Positions 1-8,125 of a stretch of DNA of 64,000 bases are shown one piece after another (the first letter of the stretch is position 1; each line of letters begins with the position of its first letter). This DNA is from Lacihabitans sp. LS3-19 (GTDB lineage Bacteria; Bacteroidota; Bacteroidia; Cytophagales; Spirosomataceae): assembly GCF_024343575.1 (NCBI RefSeq), contig NZ_RJUA01000008.1, positions 54,585 through 118,584 on the forward strand, in the 5' to 3' direction. The notes beneath the pieces were generated by a model. The model was not told where the DNA came from, made no database searches, and saw nothing but the letters and a program-made list of their open reading frames with translations. A program made the position numbers and the translations under genes.

Positions 1-915
1 GGCTTTTTGCACTATTCTCAAATGCGGAGCCTCTGCGTGCTGAGCTTCTAAGCTTTCTATTTCCTCTTTTGACAAAAGCGTAAATACTCTAATCAGTTTT
101 TTGCAATCATCATCGGTTTGATTTATCCAAAACTGAAAAAACTCATAAGGACTCGTTAAATCAGGATCTAACCATACGTTTCCACCTTCTGATTTACCGA
201 ACTTGGTTCCGTCAGACTTGGTAACCAATGGCGTAGTAAGTGCATAAGCCGAATATTCTACATCACCTTCTGCATCTGAGCCATCGTTGTTTTCTTTCCT
301 ACGAATCAACTCTGTTCCTGTGGTAATATTCCCCCACTGATCTGAGCCACCCATCTGTATTTTCACGCCTTTGTGCTTATACAAATGATAGAAATCGTAG
401 CCTTGCAAAAGTTGGTAGGTAAACTCAGTGTAAGATATACCCGTAGTTATACGATTTTTCACTGAATCCTTGCTAGACATGTAGTTTACCGTCAAATACT
501 TTCCTACTTCTCTCAAAAACTGCAAAAATCCAAAGTCTTTGAACCAATCGTAATTATTGACCATTTCGGCACTGTTGGCCTCTGCGTTAAAACTCAAGAA
601 TTTTTCCAATTGCTTACGGATACCTTCTTGATTTTCTCTCAGTATTTTCTCGTCTAGAAATTGTCTTTCAGAGGATTTCCCTGAAGGATCGCCCACCATA
701 CCAGTGGCTCCACCGACCAAGGCATACGGTTTATGGCCCGCACGCTGCAAATGCACCAAAAGCATAATAGTGGCCAGATTGCCAATATGAAGGGATTTTG
801 CTGTAGGGTCAAAGCCAATATAGGCCGAAGTCATTTCTTTATCTAACTGCTCCTCTGTGCCTGGCATCATCTGGTGAAGCATACCACGCCACTTAAGTTC
901 TTCTATAAAATTCAT
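1..915 (-). CDS. tyrS: Tyrosyl-tRNA synthetase, C-terminal part beyond the window
   Basis: Charges tRNA-Tyr with tyrosine in the cytoplasm. The first 305 residues are visible, starting at the ATG at 915. The class I HIGH signature appears as SLHIGN near residues 40-45, and the KMSKS loop as KFGKS in [13 protein letters not shown]. Between them lie the expected TyrRS blocks, [13 protein letters not shown] and [10 protein letters not shown]. The S4-like C-terminal RNA-binding domain should lie left of position 1. The gene starts 7 nt after the stop of the barrel-protein gene, so the two are probably co-transcribed. No internal defect is seen. Identity is clear from motifs and order. Confidence 0.97.
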   Translation of the reverse strand, partial: MNFIEELKWRGMLHQMMPGTEEQLDKEMTSAYIGFDPTAKSLHIGNLATIMLLVHLQRAGHKPYALVGGATGMVGDPSGKSSERQFLDEKILRENQEGIRKQLEKFLSFNAEANSAEMVNNYDWFKDFGFLQFLREVGKYLTVNYMSSKDSVKNRITTGISYTEFTYQLLQGYDFYHLYKHKGVKIQMGGSDQWGNITTGTELIRRKENNDGSDAEGDVEYSAYALTTPLVTKSDGTKFGKSEGGNVWLDPDLTSPYEFFQFWINQTDDDCKKLIRVFTLLSKEEIESLEAQHAEAPHLRIVQKA

Positions 916-922
916 CTCTCGC

Positions 923-1561
923 TTATTTCTTTTTCTTTACACCATATTTTTTCTTCCACAAATAATACTCCGAAAATGTATATGTGGCGGAAACTTGAAC
1001 TGCCCTATTGCGGAAATCAGTTGGGGTAATTCCTTGTTTTGATGTGCTTACATTTTGTAGTCCGTGTGAGTATCTGATATTCAAACTCAAAAGCGAGAAC
1101 ATATCTAGCATATTTATTCTAGTACCTACTATAATGCTTTTATCAGTAGCTACATCAGGTCCATATATGGTTAAGCCATCTTTCTTGTAACCGGTATTTA
1201 ATGCCCAACTTGGCTCAAATCCTCCTTCAAAATAGATGCCTTTGAAAGGTGTAAATCCTAAAATGATAGGTGTAGAAAAATATTTGTACGAATATTTGGC
1301 AGCACTTGGGGATTTGAAAGTTGCACCTTTTGTTTGATAAATAAACTCAGGCTGTAGGCTCAATCGACCAACATTTAATCTGGTAAATATTCCTCCTTGA
1401 TAACCAACTGAAAGCTTCTTGTCAAATGTTATGGTGTCCAGGGTCGAAATACCAGTTATATTTAAGCCAACTTTTGGACCAAACTCAAAAAGTCTAGGTT
1501 TAAATTGTGCAAAAGCAGTAGTACAAAACAAGGTTAGTATCAATATTCTAATGGAGTGCAT
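923..1561 (-). CDS. PorT-like outer-membrane beta-barrel protein
   Basis: A 212-residue exported protein. The ATG at 1561 is preferred over an upstream in-frame TTG at 1612 because a clean signal peptide ([19 protein letters not shown]) starts there and a -7-like element overlaps the upstream codon. The mature part is alternating aromatic/hydrophobic strands ([54 protein letters not shown]), typical of the small Bacteroidota 'outer membrane beta-barrel' (PorT-like) families. The lysine-rich C-terminus is unusual. It lies 7 nt upstream of tyrS in the same direction. Specific function is unknown; PorT itself belongs to the T9SS, but this protein cannot be assigned to that role. Confidence 0.75.
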   Translation of the reverse strand: MHSIRILILTLFCTTAFAQFKPRLFEFGPKVGLNITGISTLDTITFDKKLSVGYQGGIFTRLNVGRLSLQPEFIYQTKGATFKSPSAAKYSYKYFSTPIILGFTPFKGIYFEGGFEPSWALNTGYKKDGLTIYGPDVATDKSIIVGTRINMLDMFSLLSLNIRYSHGLQNVSTSKQGITPTDFRNRAVQVSATYTFSEYYLWKKKYGVKKKK

Positions 1562-1609
1562 TATTGGTTTTTTTATAATTGAAACGCTTTTTAATTGCAA
1601 AAAAGTCTG

Positions 1610-1617
1610 CAAATCTA
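1610..1617 (-). promoter_or_regulatory. Putative -7 element for the barrel protein/tyrS
   Basis: The minus strand reads TAGATTTG, a full match to the Bacteroidota -7 consensus TAnnTTTG, about 50 nt upstream of the ATG at 1561. No convincing -33 TTG is seen. Confidence 0.35.
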
Positions 1618-1649
1618 CTAAATTTTAAGCCTTTATTTATTCTAACTAT

Positions 1650-1686
1650 AAAAAAAATCCTGCCTTTGTATTTCAAAAAGCAGGAT
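1650..1686 (-). terminator. Rho-independent terminator after the sigma/anti-sigma operon
   Basis: On the minus strand ATCCTGC ... GCAGGAT (1686-1657) is followed by a run of T. It lies 17 nt past the stop of the gene ending at 1704. Confidence 0.75.
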
Positions 1687-1703
1687 AAGGTTTAAAAGGA
1701 TTC

Positions 1704-3020
1704 TTATTTTTTTAATGAAAACTTCAAAGAGGCATTCAATCCGAATCTCTTTGGAGGCACTAAATAGGATGCCTGCCTGAAAGGAAACTCGAAATATGGC
1801 GACAACTGACCTGCAAATCGCTTGTATTGGTATTGTATACCCATTCCATAATACCAGCTATTGAATACTTTCGGTTTATATTGATTATCAAATCTTATAA
1901 ATGACGAATTCCCAGCGAAATTCCTTCCCACATAACTAACTGATTCTAATACAGATAAATCCAGTTTAGTTCCCGTACTCATCATAAATGAGAGGTTGTA
2001 TTTAACCGGAACATAGTATGTAAAATACAAAGGCAACTTAATGCTAGAAGTTTCAATTTTGATATTCTCTATCGTTTCAGGCTTACCACCAACATAAGGT
2101 CGATATCGCTCTTCAAACTGCTTTCCGGTACCGCTATTAAAATCTTTTGGCAATCGATAATCAAACTGATTTTTGCCTGTTATCAACAATCCTGTATTTA
2201 GAGCAAATCTATCTCCCAAGAAAATCTCAACTGCGGGCCCCATACTTTTAAACTTGGTACCCATATAGTCTGCCGAAACCCCAAATCTAGCATTTATAGA
2301 TTTTAGATTTAACTTTTTCTCTTTGCTTGGTTCAGTTGGAGCCTCAACTTTTTTCTCCGGAATTATCAATTCTTCGGCGACCAATTTTTCCTCTCCCACA
2401 TCCTCCGCAGCATTCTCTTTTGCCTTGGCTAATTCTTTGGTTTCCGTTTTTTCACCCGCATCACTTATAAGCTTAGACTGGCTTGTATTAGGATCCATTT
2501 CTGGTTGTGTGTCTGATTCAATTGCCAAATTTCTTAAATCAGCATTTTCAGACTTTGACAATCCCTTTCCATCTTTCAGTGCTTTTTCTTCTTTATTCAA
2601 ATCTTTTTTAGACCCTACACCTACTATGCCTCTACTTTCAGTACCAAAAGGTTCAACTTTAGCATATTCGTCTCCAACTTTCACATATTTGGTGACATAT
2701 TGCGTAGCATATATGGTATCGTTTTTATATATGTATACGGTGTCAGTAACTGTAGTTAAAGCGGGAATATTTGAGATAGTAGAGATTTTATCATTCAGTA
2801 ATTTGTTTTCTTTTTTAATAGTTTGATTATTGTATTGAGTTCCTAAAAATGCCACAGTAGCTATGCCACCAAACATCCAGCCGCCATAGTCTCTCATAAA
2901 ACTGAGATACCACGGTATCGGCATTGACCGTTTGAGTTTTTTCCACGCGGCCTCCTCATATTCGGGCCGGATAGACTCCAATTTCTTCCTTATATTATTA
3001 TCAAAATTATTCTCAGACAT
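1704..3020 (-). CDS. Putative dual-membrane-spanning anti-sigma factor
   Basis: A 438-residue protein encoded with the sigma factor; its ATG overlaps the sigma stop by 8 nt. Architecture: a short charged cytoplasmic N-terminus (1-~45, with EEAAWKKLKRSMP); one membrane helix (~47-62, WMFGGIATVAFLG); a long charged periplasmic linker rich in Lys/Glu (~65-235); and a C-terminal beta-barrel-like domain (~240-438) with alternating strands such as VSADYMGTKFKSMGPAVEIF and a final LNASLKFSLKK. This matches the inner-membrane-anchored, outer-membrane-barrel anti-sigma factors (Dma proteins) described in Bacteroides. From the operon I infer that the N-terminus restrains the adjacent sigma factor. Ligand and regulon are unknown. 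Architecture is seen; function is inferred. Confidence 0.72.
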   Translation of the reverse strand: MSENNFDNNIRKKLESIRPEYEEAAWKKLKRSMPIPWYLSFMRDYGGWMFGGIATVAFLGTQYNNQTIKKENKLLNDKISTISNIPALTTVTDTVYIYKNDTIYATQYVTKYVKVGDEYAKVEPFGTESRGIVGVGSKKDLNKEEKALKDGKGLSKSENADLRNLAIESDTQPEMDPNTSQSKLISDAGEKTETKELAKAKENAAEDVGEEKLVAEELIIPEKKVEAPTEPSKEKKLNLKSINARFGVSADYMGTKFKSMGPAVEIFLGDRFALNTGLLITGKNQFDYRLPKDFNSGTGKQFEERYRPYVGGKPETIENIKIETSSIKLPLYFTYYVPVKYNLSFMMSTGTKLDLSVLESVSYVGRNFAGNSSFIRFDNQYKPKVFNSWYYGMGIQYQYKRFAGQLSPYFEFPFRQASYLVPPKRFGLNASLKFSLKK

Positions 3021-3591
3021 GATTATTTTGATTTATGTTTTCGTCTAAGTACATCTTTACCCATTCTTGCATTTTGTGTCGAGCTTTCACTAGGTTAGAC
3101 CTCGACGTTCCTTCATTTATATTTAACATTTCGGCTATTTCGGCATGCGAATAACCTTCTACTACGTAGAGCGAAAAGACCATCCTATAAGAAGGTGGTA
3201 ATTTTTGGACCAATTCTAATATTTCTTCAGCGGACAACCTTTCTATTAAGCCATCATTGCTCTCTATTTGAGGTGCATTCTGAATATCTATTAAACTTAC
3301 CTTTGGGCTGTTTTTCCTGTAATAATCTATGCAAGTCCTCACCAAAACCGTTCGAAACCAAGCCTCAAAGGACTGATTGGCATCGTATAGTTTTATTTTG
3401 GCAAAAACCTTCAGGAAACCATCGTTCACCATTTCGTCGACCTCATCGCTTGAGCCGGCGTATCGTAAACATATCTTTTTGGCCAAACCATAGTATTGCT
3501 CGAAAAGATGCTTCTGAGCTGACCCCCTGTCTGCCCGACATCCATCCAAAACACTTACTAAGTCAAAAGATTTGTTTCTTTTAAAAATCAC
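3013..3591 (-). CDS. ECF-type RNA polymerase sigma factor
   Basis: A 192-residue group 4 sigma factor. Region 2 is at ~28-95 (EQYYGLAKKICLRYAGSSDE ... SFEAWFRTVLVRTCIDYYRK). Region 4 is at ~120-180, with a helix-turn-helix in YSHAEIAEMLNINEGTSRS and the preceding LPPSYRMVFSLYVVEGY. The start is GTG at 3591; no better ATG precedes the conserved N-terminus (LVSVLDGCRADRGSAQKHLF), and a -7 element lies about 35 nt upstream. Translation is coupled to the barrel-type anti-sigma gene by the 8-nt overlap. Target promoters are unknown; the divergent PepSY-like lipoprotein gene at 3851 is a reasonable candidate. Confidence 0.93.
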   Translation of the reverse strand: MIFKRNKSFDLVSVLDGCRADRGSAQKHLFEQYYGLAKKICLRYAGSSDEVDEMVNDGFLKVFAKIKLYDANQSFEAWFRTVLVRTCIDYYRKNSPKVSLIDIQNAPQIESNDGLIERLSAEEILELVQKLPPSYRMVFSLYVVEGYSHAEIAEMLNINEGTSRSNLVKARHKMQEWVKMYLDENINQNNHV

Positions 3592-3624
3592 AAGATGTTT
3601 TTTATATAATTAAACTGGAATACG

Positions 3625-3632
3625 CAAAAGTA
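3625..3632 (-). promoter_or_regulatory. -7 element of the sigma-factor operon
   Basis: The minus strand reads TACTTTTG, a perfect TAnnTTTG match, and predicts a leader of about 25-30 nt before the GTG at 3591. No clear -33 TTG. Confidence 0.5.
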
Positions 3633-3793
3633 TACGAAATTCTTTAAGTGAAACGTTGCTTCGAAAATTTAAAAAATATTTTTTTATCCTTAGGCAACGA
3701 AATTTCAACCTGTTTCCGTAAAGTATTTTGAAAGGAATATAAACCTTTATATTTTTTTTTAATCATAAATACATTCCATGGAAAAAATTTACT

Positions 3794-3810
3794 TGTAAGA
3801 GATTCTTACA
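3794..3810. promoter_or_regulatory. Perfect 7-3-7 palindrome, candidate operator
   Basis: TGTAAGA-GAT-TCTTACA, a perfect inverted repeat 40 nt upstream of the PepSY-like lipoprotein ATG. It is not followed by a T-run, so an operator for a dimeric regulator is more likely than a terminator. The binding protein is unknown. Confidence 0.4.
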
Positions 3811-3850
3811 TTCTTAAATCAAATTTTTATCAATTATTATCTAAATTCTT

Positions 3851-4498
3851 ATGAAAAATTTAAAAGTTCTAGTTCTTGTTTTGTTTGGTGCAATGGTAGG
3901 TTTGACATCATGTGACATGTCAAATATCTCTCCAAGTACTAATGACGAATCTGCAATGGTAGATTTCTTGTTTCTTGCTACTGCTGATAGCTCAGGCACT
4001 GGTCATCAACATGGCAAAAAGAGAAATCTAACGGAAATTGACGTAAATGCATTACCCGCAAATGTCACTTCGTACATTTCGACAAATTATGTAGGATCTA
4101 CAATCGAAAGAGCTGCACAGGACGATTCAAGTAAATATGCGGTAAAAATAATCTTAGCAGACAGTACGCATAGAGGCTTGTTGTTTGATGCTTCTGGAAA
4201 CTTCCTAAAAGAGTTTTCTGGCAAATGCCATGGCGGCTCACCAATAGAAATTTCGGCTTTGCCAACTGAAATCACAAGCTATATAACAACAAATTATGCT
4301 GATGCTACAATAAAAAATGCAAGACAATCTCCTGATGGAAAATACGGCGTTTTAATAATCAATGCCGATGAAACAGTAACTTTATTAGGCTTCGACACTG
4401 ACGGAAAATTTCTAAATGTGCTAACTATGGACGGAAAAGGTGGACATAGAAAAGGTGGACCAAAGAAAGGAAAAGGGCCATTTGGCAAAGGTAAATGA
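3851..4498 (+). CDS. Lipoprotein with two PepSY-like (DUF2874) repeats
   Basis: A 215-residue lipoprotein: signal peptide with lipobox LTSC (Cys21), a linker with a His-rich patch (GTGHQHGKK), then two similar domains at ~60-125 and ~130-195. Each follows the pattern 'I-x-x-LP-x-x-(V/I)-T-S-Y-I-x-T-NY ... KY-x-V-x-(I/L) ... D-x-x-G-x-F-L', the PepSY-like repeat found in Bacteroidota periplasmic proteins. The tail from ~196 is extremely Gly/Lys-rich (KGGHRKGGPKKGKGPFGKGK). It diverges from the sigma/anti-sigma operon, has a palindrome upstream and ends at a strong terminator, so it is monocistronic. Exact role is unknown; related proteins are often thought to be inhibitors or periplasmic binding modules. 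Confidence 0.8.
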   Translation: MKNLKVLVLVLFGAMVGLTSCDMSNISPSTNDESAMVDFLFLATADSSGTGHQHGKKRNLTEIDVNALPANVTSYISTNYVGSTIERAAQDDSSKYAVKIILADSTHRGLLFDASGNFLKEFSGKCHGGSPIEISALPTEITSYITTNYADATIKNARQSPDGKYGVLIINADETVTLLGFDTDGKFLNVLTMDGKGGHRKGGPKKGKGPFGKGK

Positions 4499-4523
4499 GG
4501 TTGATTCTTTAAAACCATTAAAT

Positions 4524-4557
4524 ACTTCCGAAGGAGTTGTCTTTCGGAAGTTTTTTT
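4524..4557 (+). terminator. Rho-independent terminator of the PepSY-like gene
   Basis: CTTCCGAA ... TTCGGAAG hairpin (stem 4525-4532 / 4543-4550) followed by seven T, 26 nt after the stop. Confidence 0.85.
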
Positions 4558-4710
4558 ATGAAAATGATTATAATAGAAAGTAAAAATCAAAATTCATTGT
4601 CTAGGATTAAACCAAAAAATGGTATATTTGAATTGAGTAAAAATCTTATCGCCAAAGGGAATGTAATATGCATTGACCTGGTAGAAAATTCAATTAGAAT
4701 CAAACTTTGA
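4558..4710 (+). CDS. Possible 50-residue small ORF overlapping the next start
   Basis: An ATG at 4558 opens a 50-codon frame (begins MKMIIIESKNQNSL, ends VENSIRIKL) whose TGA overlaps the TTG start of the CBM9-like gene in the sequence TTGA. The product is not membrane-like and I do not recognise it. For: length, ordinary codon use and the exact stop/start overlap. Against: the ATG sits directly on the T-run of the preceding terminator, and a TATATTTG promoter-like element lies inside the frame. Confidence 0.3.
   Translation: MKMIIIESKNQNSLSRIKPKNGIFELSKNLIAKGNVICIDLVENSIRIKL
4623..4630 (+). promoter_or_regulatory. Putative -7 element for the CBM9-like gene
   Basis: TATATTTG matches TAnnTTTG. 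A TTG at 4597-4599 gives 23-nt spacing, at the long end of the usual range. It would give a leader of about 70 nt to the TTG start at 4707. Confidence 0.35.
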
Positions 4711-5447
4711 AAATCCTGGAAATTAATTATTTAGCTATTTTCTCTTTTTTAGTTTTATTTTTGCAAACCAATTTTAAAAATATTGGTAAAAAACCAGAAA
4801 TAAAACCAATGGAGGAATACAAAATAAACCTTAAAAAATCAGGTGAGACGGTTTCACTAAATCCTATTTTTAAACACGCAACGAACGGTCAATCGGCCGA
4901 ATTCACAACTAGTGTCAGCGTTTCGTATTCCGAAAAATACCTTAGCATAAACTTTGAGTGCCTTCAAGATGAATTTGTAAAACAAAACAATATGACCGAG
5001 CACAATGCTCCTTTGTATAATCAAGAGGTTTTTGAGGTTTTTATTAGTCCAGGAGAAGAAGATTCTAAGCATTATTTAGAAATTGAGATAAACCCAAAAA
5101 ATGCACTTTGGGTAGGAAAAATCAACAACCCGAGTCTTGGCTCTGAAACGCAAACTTTAGACAGCATGATAGAACATGCCGACGCTGGCATAAACCATTC
5201 AATTTCAGTTGCTGAAAATTCATGGAAAGGCACTTTGGACATCCCTTGGAGTTTAATTGGGAATGATAAAGATGGAAAATACCGCCTGAATTTTTACAGA
5301 ATCAGAGCCAATCAATCGCACGAAAATCCAGATTGGACCTGCAATGCCGAAACCTGCGACTTCGTTTGTTGGAGCCCAACAATGTCTGGCAACTCTCCAG
5401 CTTTTCATAGACCGAAACAATTTGGGCATTTGATTATTGGGGAGTAG
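4707..5447 (+). CDS. Carbohydrate-binding family 9-like secreted protein
   Basis: A 246-residue protein starting at TTG 4707. That start is supported by the hydrophobic export segment right behind it (ILEINYLAIFSFLVLFLQ); the next ATG would remove the signal. The body resembles CBM9-like sugar-binding modules of Bacteroidota: VSVSYSEKYLSINFEC, EVFEVFISP, HYLEIEINPKNALWVG, WKGTLDIPWSLIG, YRLNFYRIRAN, and a C-terminal CDFVCWSPTM with F-HRP-FGHL. No catalytic domain is seen. It probably binds glycans or cell-surface material in the periplasm or on the surface. Tandem repeats follow directly after the stop. Confidence 0.8.
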   Translation: MKILEINYLAIFSFLVLFLQTNFKNIGKKPEIKPMEEYKINLKKSGETVSLNPIFKHATNGQSAEFTTSVSVSYSEKYLSINFECLQDEFVKQNNMTEHNAPLYNQEVFEVFISPGEEDSKHYLEIEINPKNALWVGKINNPSLGSETQTLDSMIEHADAGINHSISVAENSWKGTLDIPWSLIGNDKDGKYRLNFYRIRANQSHENPDWTCNAETCDFVCWSPTMSGNSPAFHRPKQFGHLIIGE

Positions 5448-5536
5448 ATATTGGTGGATTTGTTATTGGTGGATTTGTTATTGGTGGATCTGTTATTGGT
5501 GGATCTGTTATTTGTATATCTGTTATTAGTATATTA
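5448..5536. repeat. 15-bp tandem repeat, six units
   Basis: Unit GTTATTGGTGGATTT, repeated about six times with drift towards the end, immediately after the stop of the CBM9-like gene. Confidence 0.85.
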
Positions 5537-5615
5537 GTTTTCCCGGCCTGAAAGGGAATTTATTTTTGTTTTTTCCAAATTGTCAATCGAATTTATGGAA
5601 TTTCGAAAATCTTGA

Positions 5616-5751
5616 ATCATAAATCCAAAATCATAAATCTAAAATCCAAAATCGTAAATCCAAAATCATAAATCCAAAATCTTTAATCCAAAATCATAAA
5701 TCTAAAATCGTTAATCCAAAATCGTAAATCTAAAATCGTAAATCTAAAATC
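5616..5751. repeat. 14-bp tandem repeat, about ten units
   Basis: Unit close to ATAAATCCAAAATC with variants (CGTAAATCTAAAAT, TTTAATCC), filling the space up to the stop of the adenosyltransferase gene. Simple AT-rich tandem arrays like this occur between genes in many Cytophagales. Confidence 0.85.
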
Positions 5752-5754
5752 CGC

Positions 5755-6306
5755 TCATTTTCTGGGCTTCCAAGCTACTTCTTCTGTATTTTGCTCTTGG
5801 GTGATTTTTCTTGAAAGCACAAAAAGATAATCTGAAAGTCGATTTAAGTATTTGATAATCAAAGGTTCTACTTCCTCTTCATGTGAAAGCCTAATTACCT
5901 GACGTTCGGCTCTTCTACAAACTGTACGGGCAACGTGAGCTTGTGAAACCAAGGTATGCCCACCCGGAAGTACAAATGATCTTAGCGGTGGAATTTCCTC
6001 ATTATATTCATCCATGGCATTTTCTAAGACCTCTATGTCGCTTTCAAAAAGCTCCGGAAGTTTGCTTTTATTGTATTCCTCCTCAGAAGCTAAAGTTGAA
6101 CCAATAGTAAATAAACGATCTTGGATTTCTTTCAAAAAACTTTTCCTTGATACATTCTCAGGAGCATCGGCAAGTACACCAATCCAAGCGTTTAGCTCGT
6201 CTACAGAACCATACGCTTCAATTTTAATATGATCTTTGGGTAATCTTGTACCACCAACCAAAGATGTGCTACCATTGTCACCTGTTTTTGTATATATTTT
6301 TGACAT
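5755..6306 (-). CDS. PduO-type cob(I)alamin adenosyltransferase
   Basis: Transfers the adenosyl group of ATP to cob(I)alamin, making coenzyme B12. 183 residues, the usual size. The ATP-binding N-terminus is MSKIYTKTGDNGSTSLVGG, followed by AYGSVDELNAWIG. The conserved C-terminal helix carries ARTVCRRAERQVIRLS and YLNRLSDYLFVLSRK. The key Arg and Glu/Asp of the PduO active site (RRAER; SVDELN) are present. It starts at ATG 6306 and is monocistronic. No B12-dependent enzyme lies in the window. Confidence 0.95.
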   Translation of the reverse strand: MSKIYTKTGDNGSTSLVGGTRLPKDHIKIEAYGSVDELNAWIGVLADAPENVSRKSFLKEIQDRLFTIGSTLASEEEYNKSKLPELFESDIEVLENAMDEYNEEIPPLRSFVLPGGHTLVSQAHVARTVCRRAERQVIRLSHEEEVEPLIIKYLNRLSDYLFVLSRKITQEQNTEEVAWKPRK

Positions 6307-6345
6307 TTTTTTTTCTATTTAATAAATAAGCTGAGGCTTCTGCCC

Positions 6346-6353
6346 TACCTTTG
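6346..6353 (+). promoter_or_regulatory. -7 element of the 6426-queA operon
   Basis: TACCTTTG, a perfect TAnnTTTG match between the divergent adenosyltransferase gene and the membrane-protein gene, about 70 nt upstream of the ATG at 6426. Confidence 0.45.
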
Positions 6354-6425
6354 CGAAACATTTTAAATCAGCAAAAGTTTAACAGAAAACGATAAAGTTA
6401 AACACATTTATTCATTCGGTTCAAT

Positions 6426-6926
6426 ATGATAAATATATTTTTTAGATTTTGGAGGATAGGTTCGGTAATAATCATAAGCCTTGTCATACTTTTTTGTTAT
6501 AAAAGTTTGCCTGAAAGCATAGCTGTCGGCCATAATGACCAAGGGTATCCAATTAATTTCATTGGAAAACAACAGTTTTTTTACTGGGCTGCAGGTATAG
6601 TTTTCTTTTTAAATTTTTTAATGGACTTACTTCTGAGCCAAATCATAAAAGTAGATTTCAAGAAAATAATCCCACAAAGCATGTGGGCAAACCACTCTAC
6701 AGCATTGAAAGACCTTTTGCAAGGATGGTTTTCTGCCTTTTTGGCTTTGACAAATACCTATCTTATTTTCGTTGTTTTAGGTCTTAATAACATCAACTCC
6801 AACAAAAACCAAATGTTGGATTTCAATTACAATTGGTTGTTGATATTAGGTGTAGTTATACTCATGGGGCTCTTGTTTTATTTACCCTTAAGAATACTTT
6901 TCACTAACCCACCGAAAGAGGATTGA
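6426..6926 (+). CDS. DUF1648-like integral membrane protein
   Basis: A 166-residue protein with four predicted membrane segments (~10-27, ~50-70, ~100-122, ~136-157). The N-terminal SLPESIAVGHNDQGYPINFIGKQ resembles the DUF1648 motif (LPD-x-hP-x-H-x-x-x-G). Its TGA overlaps the ATG of queA (TGATG), so the two are translationally coupled. Function is unknown and the link to tRNA modification may only be operonic. Confidence 0.7.
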   Translation: MINIFFRFWRIGSVIIISLVILFCYKSLPESIAVGHNDQGYPINFIGKQQFFYWAAGIVFFLNFLMDLLLSQIIKVDFKKIIPQSMWANHSTALKDLLQGWFSAFLALTNTYLIFVVLGLNNINSNKNQMLDFNYNWLLILGVVILMGLLFYLPLRILFTNPPKED

Positions 6927-8122
6927 TGGAAATCAAAATCTCAGATTACGTTTACGATTTACCAGAAGATCGGATAGCTAAATATCCGACAGAACCAAGA
7001 GACCGCTCAAAGCTTTTGGTATGTAATGGTGGTAGTATTTCTCACCATTCTTTTCATCAGATTCCTGAATTATTACCCAAAAATACGCATTTGGTATTGA
7101 ATAATACCAAAGTGATTCCTGCCAGAATGTTTTTCAAAAGAGACACTGGAGCTATCATTGAGGTATTTTTATTAAATCCAGTACTACCAAGTTCTGTGAT
7201 TTCACAAGCAATGGAGGCTATTGAAGTTTCGGTTTGGGAATGTGTGATAGGCAATAAAAAGAAATGGAAAGATGGCGAAATTCTAACTGCTACCTTAGGA
7301 ATAGAAAACAAGCAAATTGAGCTTAAAGCTGAAATAGTAGATCGAGAAAACAATCATGTAAAACTTCAATGGACATCCGAAATAGTTTTTAGCAAATTGG
7401 TGGAAACTTTTGGAAAAATACCACTCCCTCCTTATCTAAACCGCAGCTCAGAAGATTCGGACTTAGAAGACTACCAAACAGTTTACTCTGAAAACAAAGG
7501 TGCGGTAGCAGCACCTACAGCTGGACTACATTTTAGTGAGCAAGTGTTTGAAAACATAGCCGCAAAGGGCATCATTAAAAGTTTTTTGACGCTACATGTG
7601 GGTGCGGGAACATTTATGCCCGTAAAAACAGAGAATGCTTTGGAACACCCAATGCACAATGAGCAAATGGTTTTCACACTGGAATTTATTAAAAAACTTG
7701 CTAAAAACCTTGAGTTCGTGGTTCCTGTCGGCACAACTTCTATGCGTTCATTAGAAAGTTTGTACTGGTTTGGCGTGAAATTAATAGAAAACCCAGCCTG
7801 CTCATTTTTCATAGAAAAACTATTCCCTTATCAAAAAAGAGAAGAAATAACAGCCGAAAAGGCATTGTTTGCTGTAATTTCACATTTAGAAAATTCTAAT
7901 TTAACTGAAATCGTCGGCCATACAGAGATTATGATTTTTCCGGGGTATAAATTCCAAATATGTAAGGCATTAATCACCAATTTCCATCAGCCTTCTTCTA
8001 CATTAATAATGTTGGTAGCGGCATTTATTGGAGAACAAAAATGGAAGGAGATATACCAAGCCGCAATGGAAAACGAATACCGTTTCTTAAGTTTTGGCGA
8101 TTCAAGTTTATTAATTCCATAA
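6926..8122 (+). CDS. queA: S-adenosylmethionine:tRNA ribosyltransferase-isomerase
   Basis: Makes epoxyqueuosine in tRNA by transferring the ribosyl part of SAM to preQ1 at the wobble base. 398 residues from ATG 6926; the in-frame TTG one codon earlier is not needed. Typical blocks: DYVYDLPEDRIAKYPTEPRD at the N-terminus, LVLNNTKVIPAR, GAVAAPTAGLHFSE, TLHVGAGTFMPVKTEN, and a C-terminal ITNFHQPSSTLIMLVAAFIG. At about 400 residues it is longer than the ~350-residue enterobacterial enzyme. It is coupled to the upstream membrane-protein gene, and the next lipoprotein gene follows after 3 nt. Confidence 0.97.
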   Translation: MEIKISDYVYDLPEDRIAKYPTEPRDRSKLLVCNGGSISHHSFHQIPELLPKNTHLVLNNTKVIPARMFFKRDTGAIIEVFLLNPVLPSSVISQAMEAIEVSVWECVIGNKKKWKDGEILTATLGIENKQIELKAEIVDRENNHVKLQWTSEIVFSKLVETFGKIPLPPYLNRSSEDSDLEDYQTVYSENKGAVAAPTAGLHFSEQVFENIAAKGIIKSFLTLHVGAGTFMPVKTENALEHPMHNEQMVFTLEFIKKLAKNLEFVVPVGTTSMRSLESLYWFGVKLIENPACSFFIEKLFPYQKREEITAEKALFAVISHLENSNLTEIVGHTEIMIFPGYKFQICKALITNFHQPSSTLIMLVAAFIGEQKWKEIYQAAMENEYRFLSFGDSSLLIP

Positions 8123-8125
8123 AAT

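Noticed and set aside
5616..5751. Possible CRISPR array
   Set aside because: 14-bp head-to-tail units without spacers; a simple tandem repeat.
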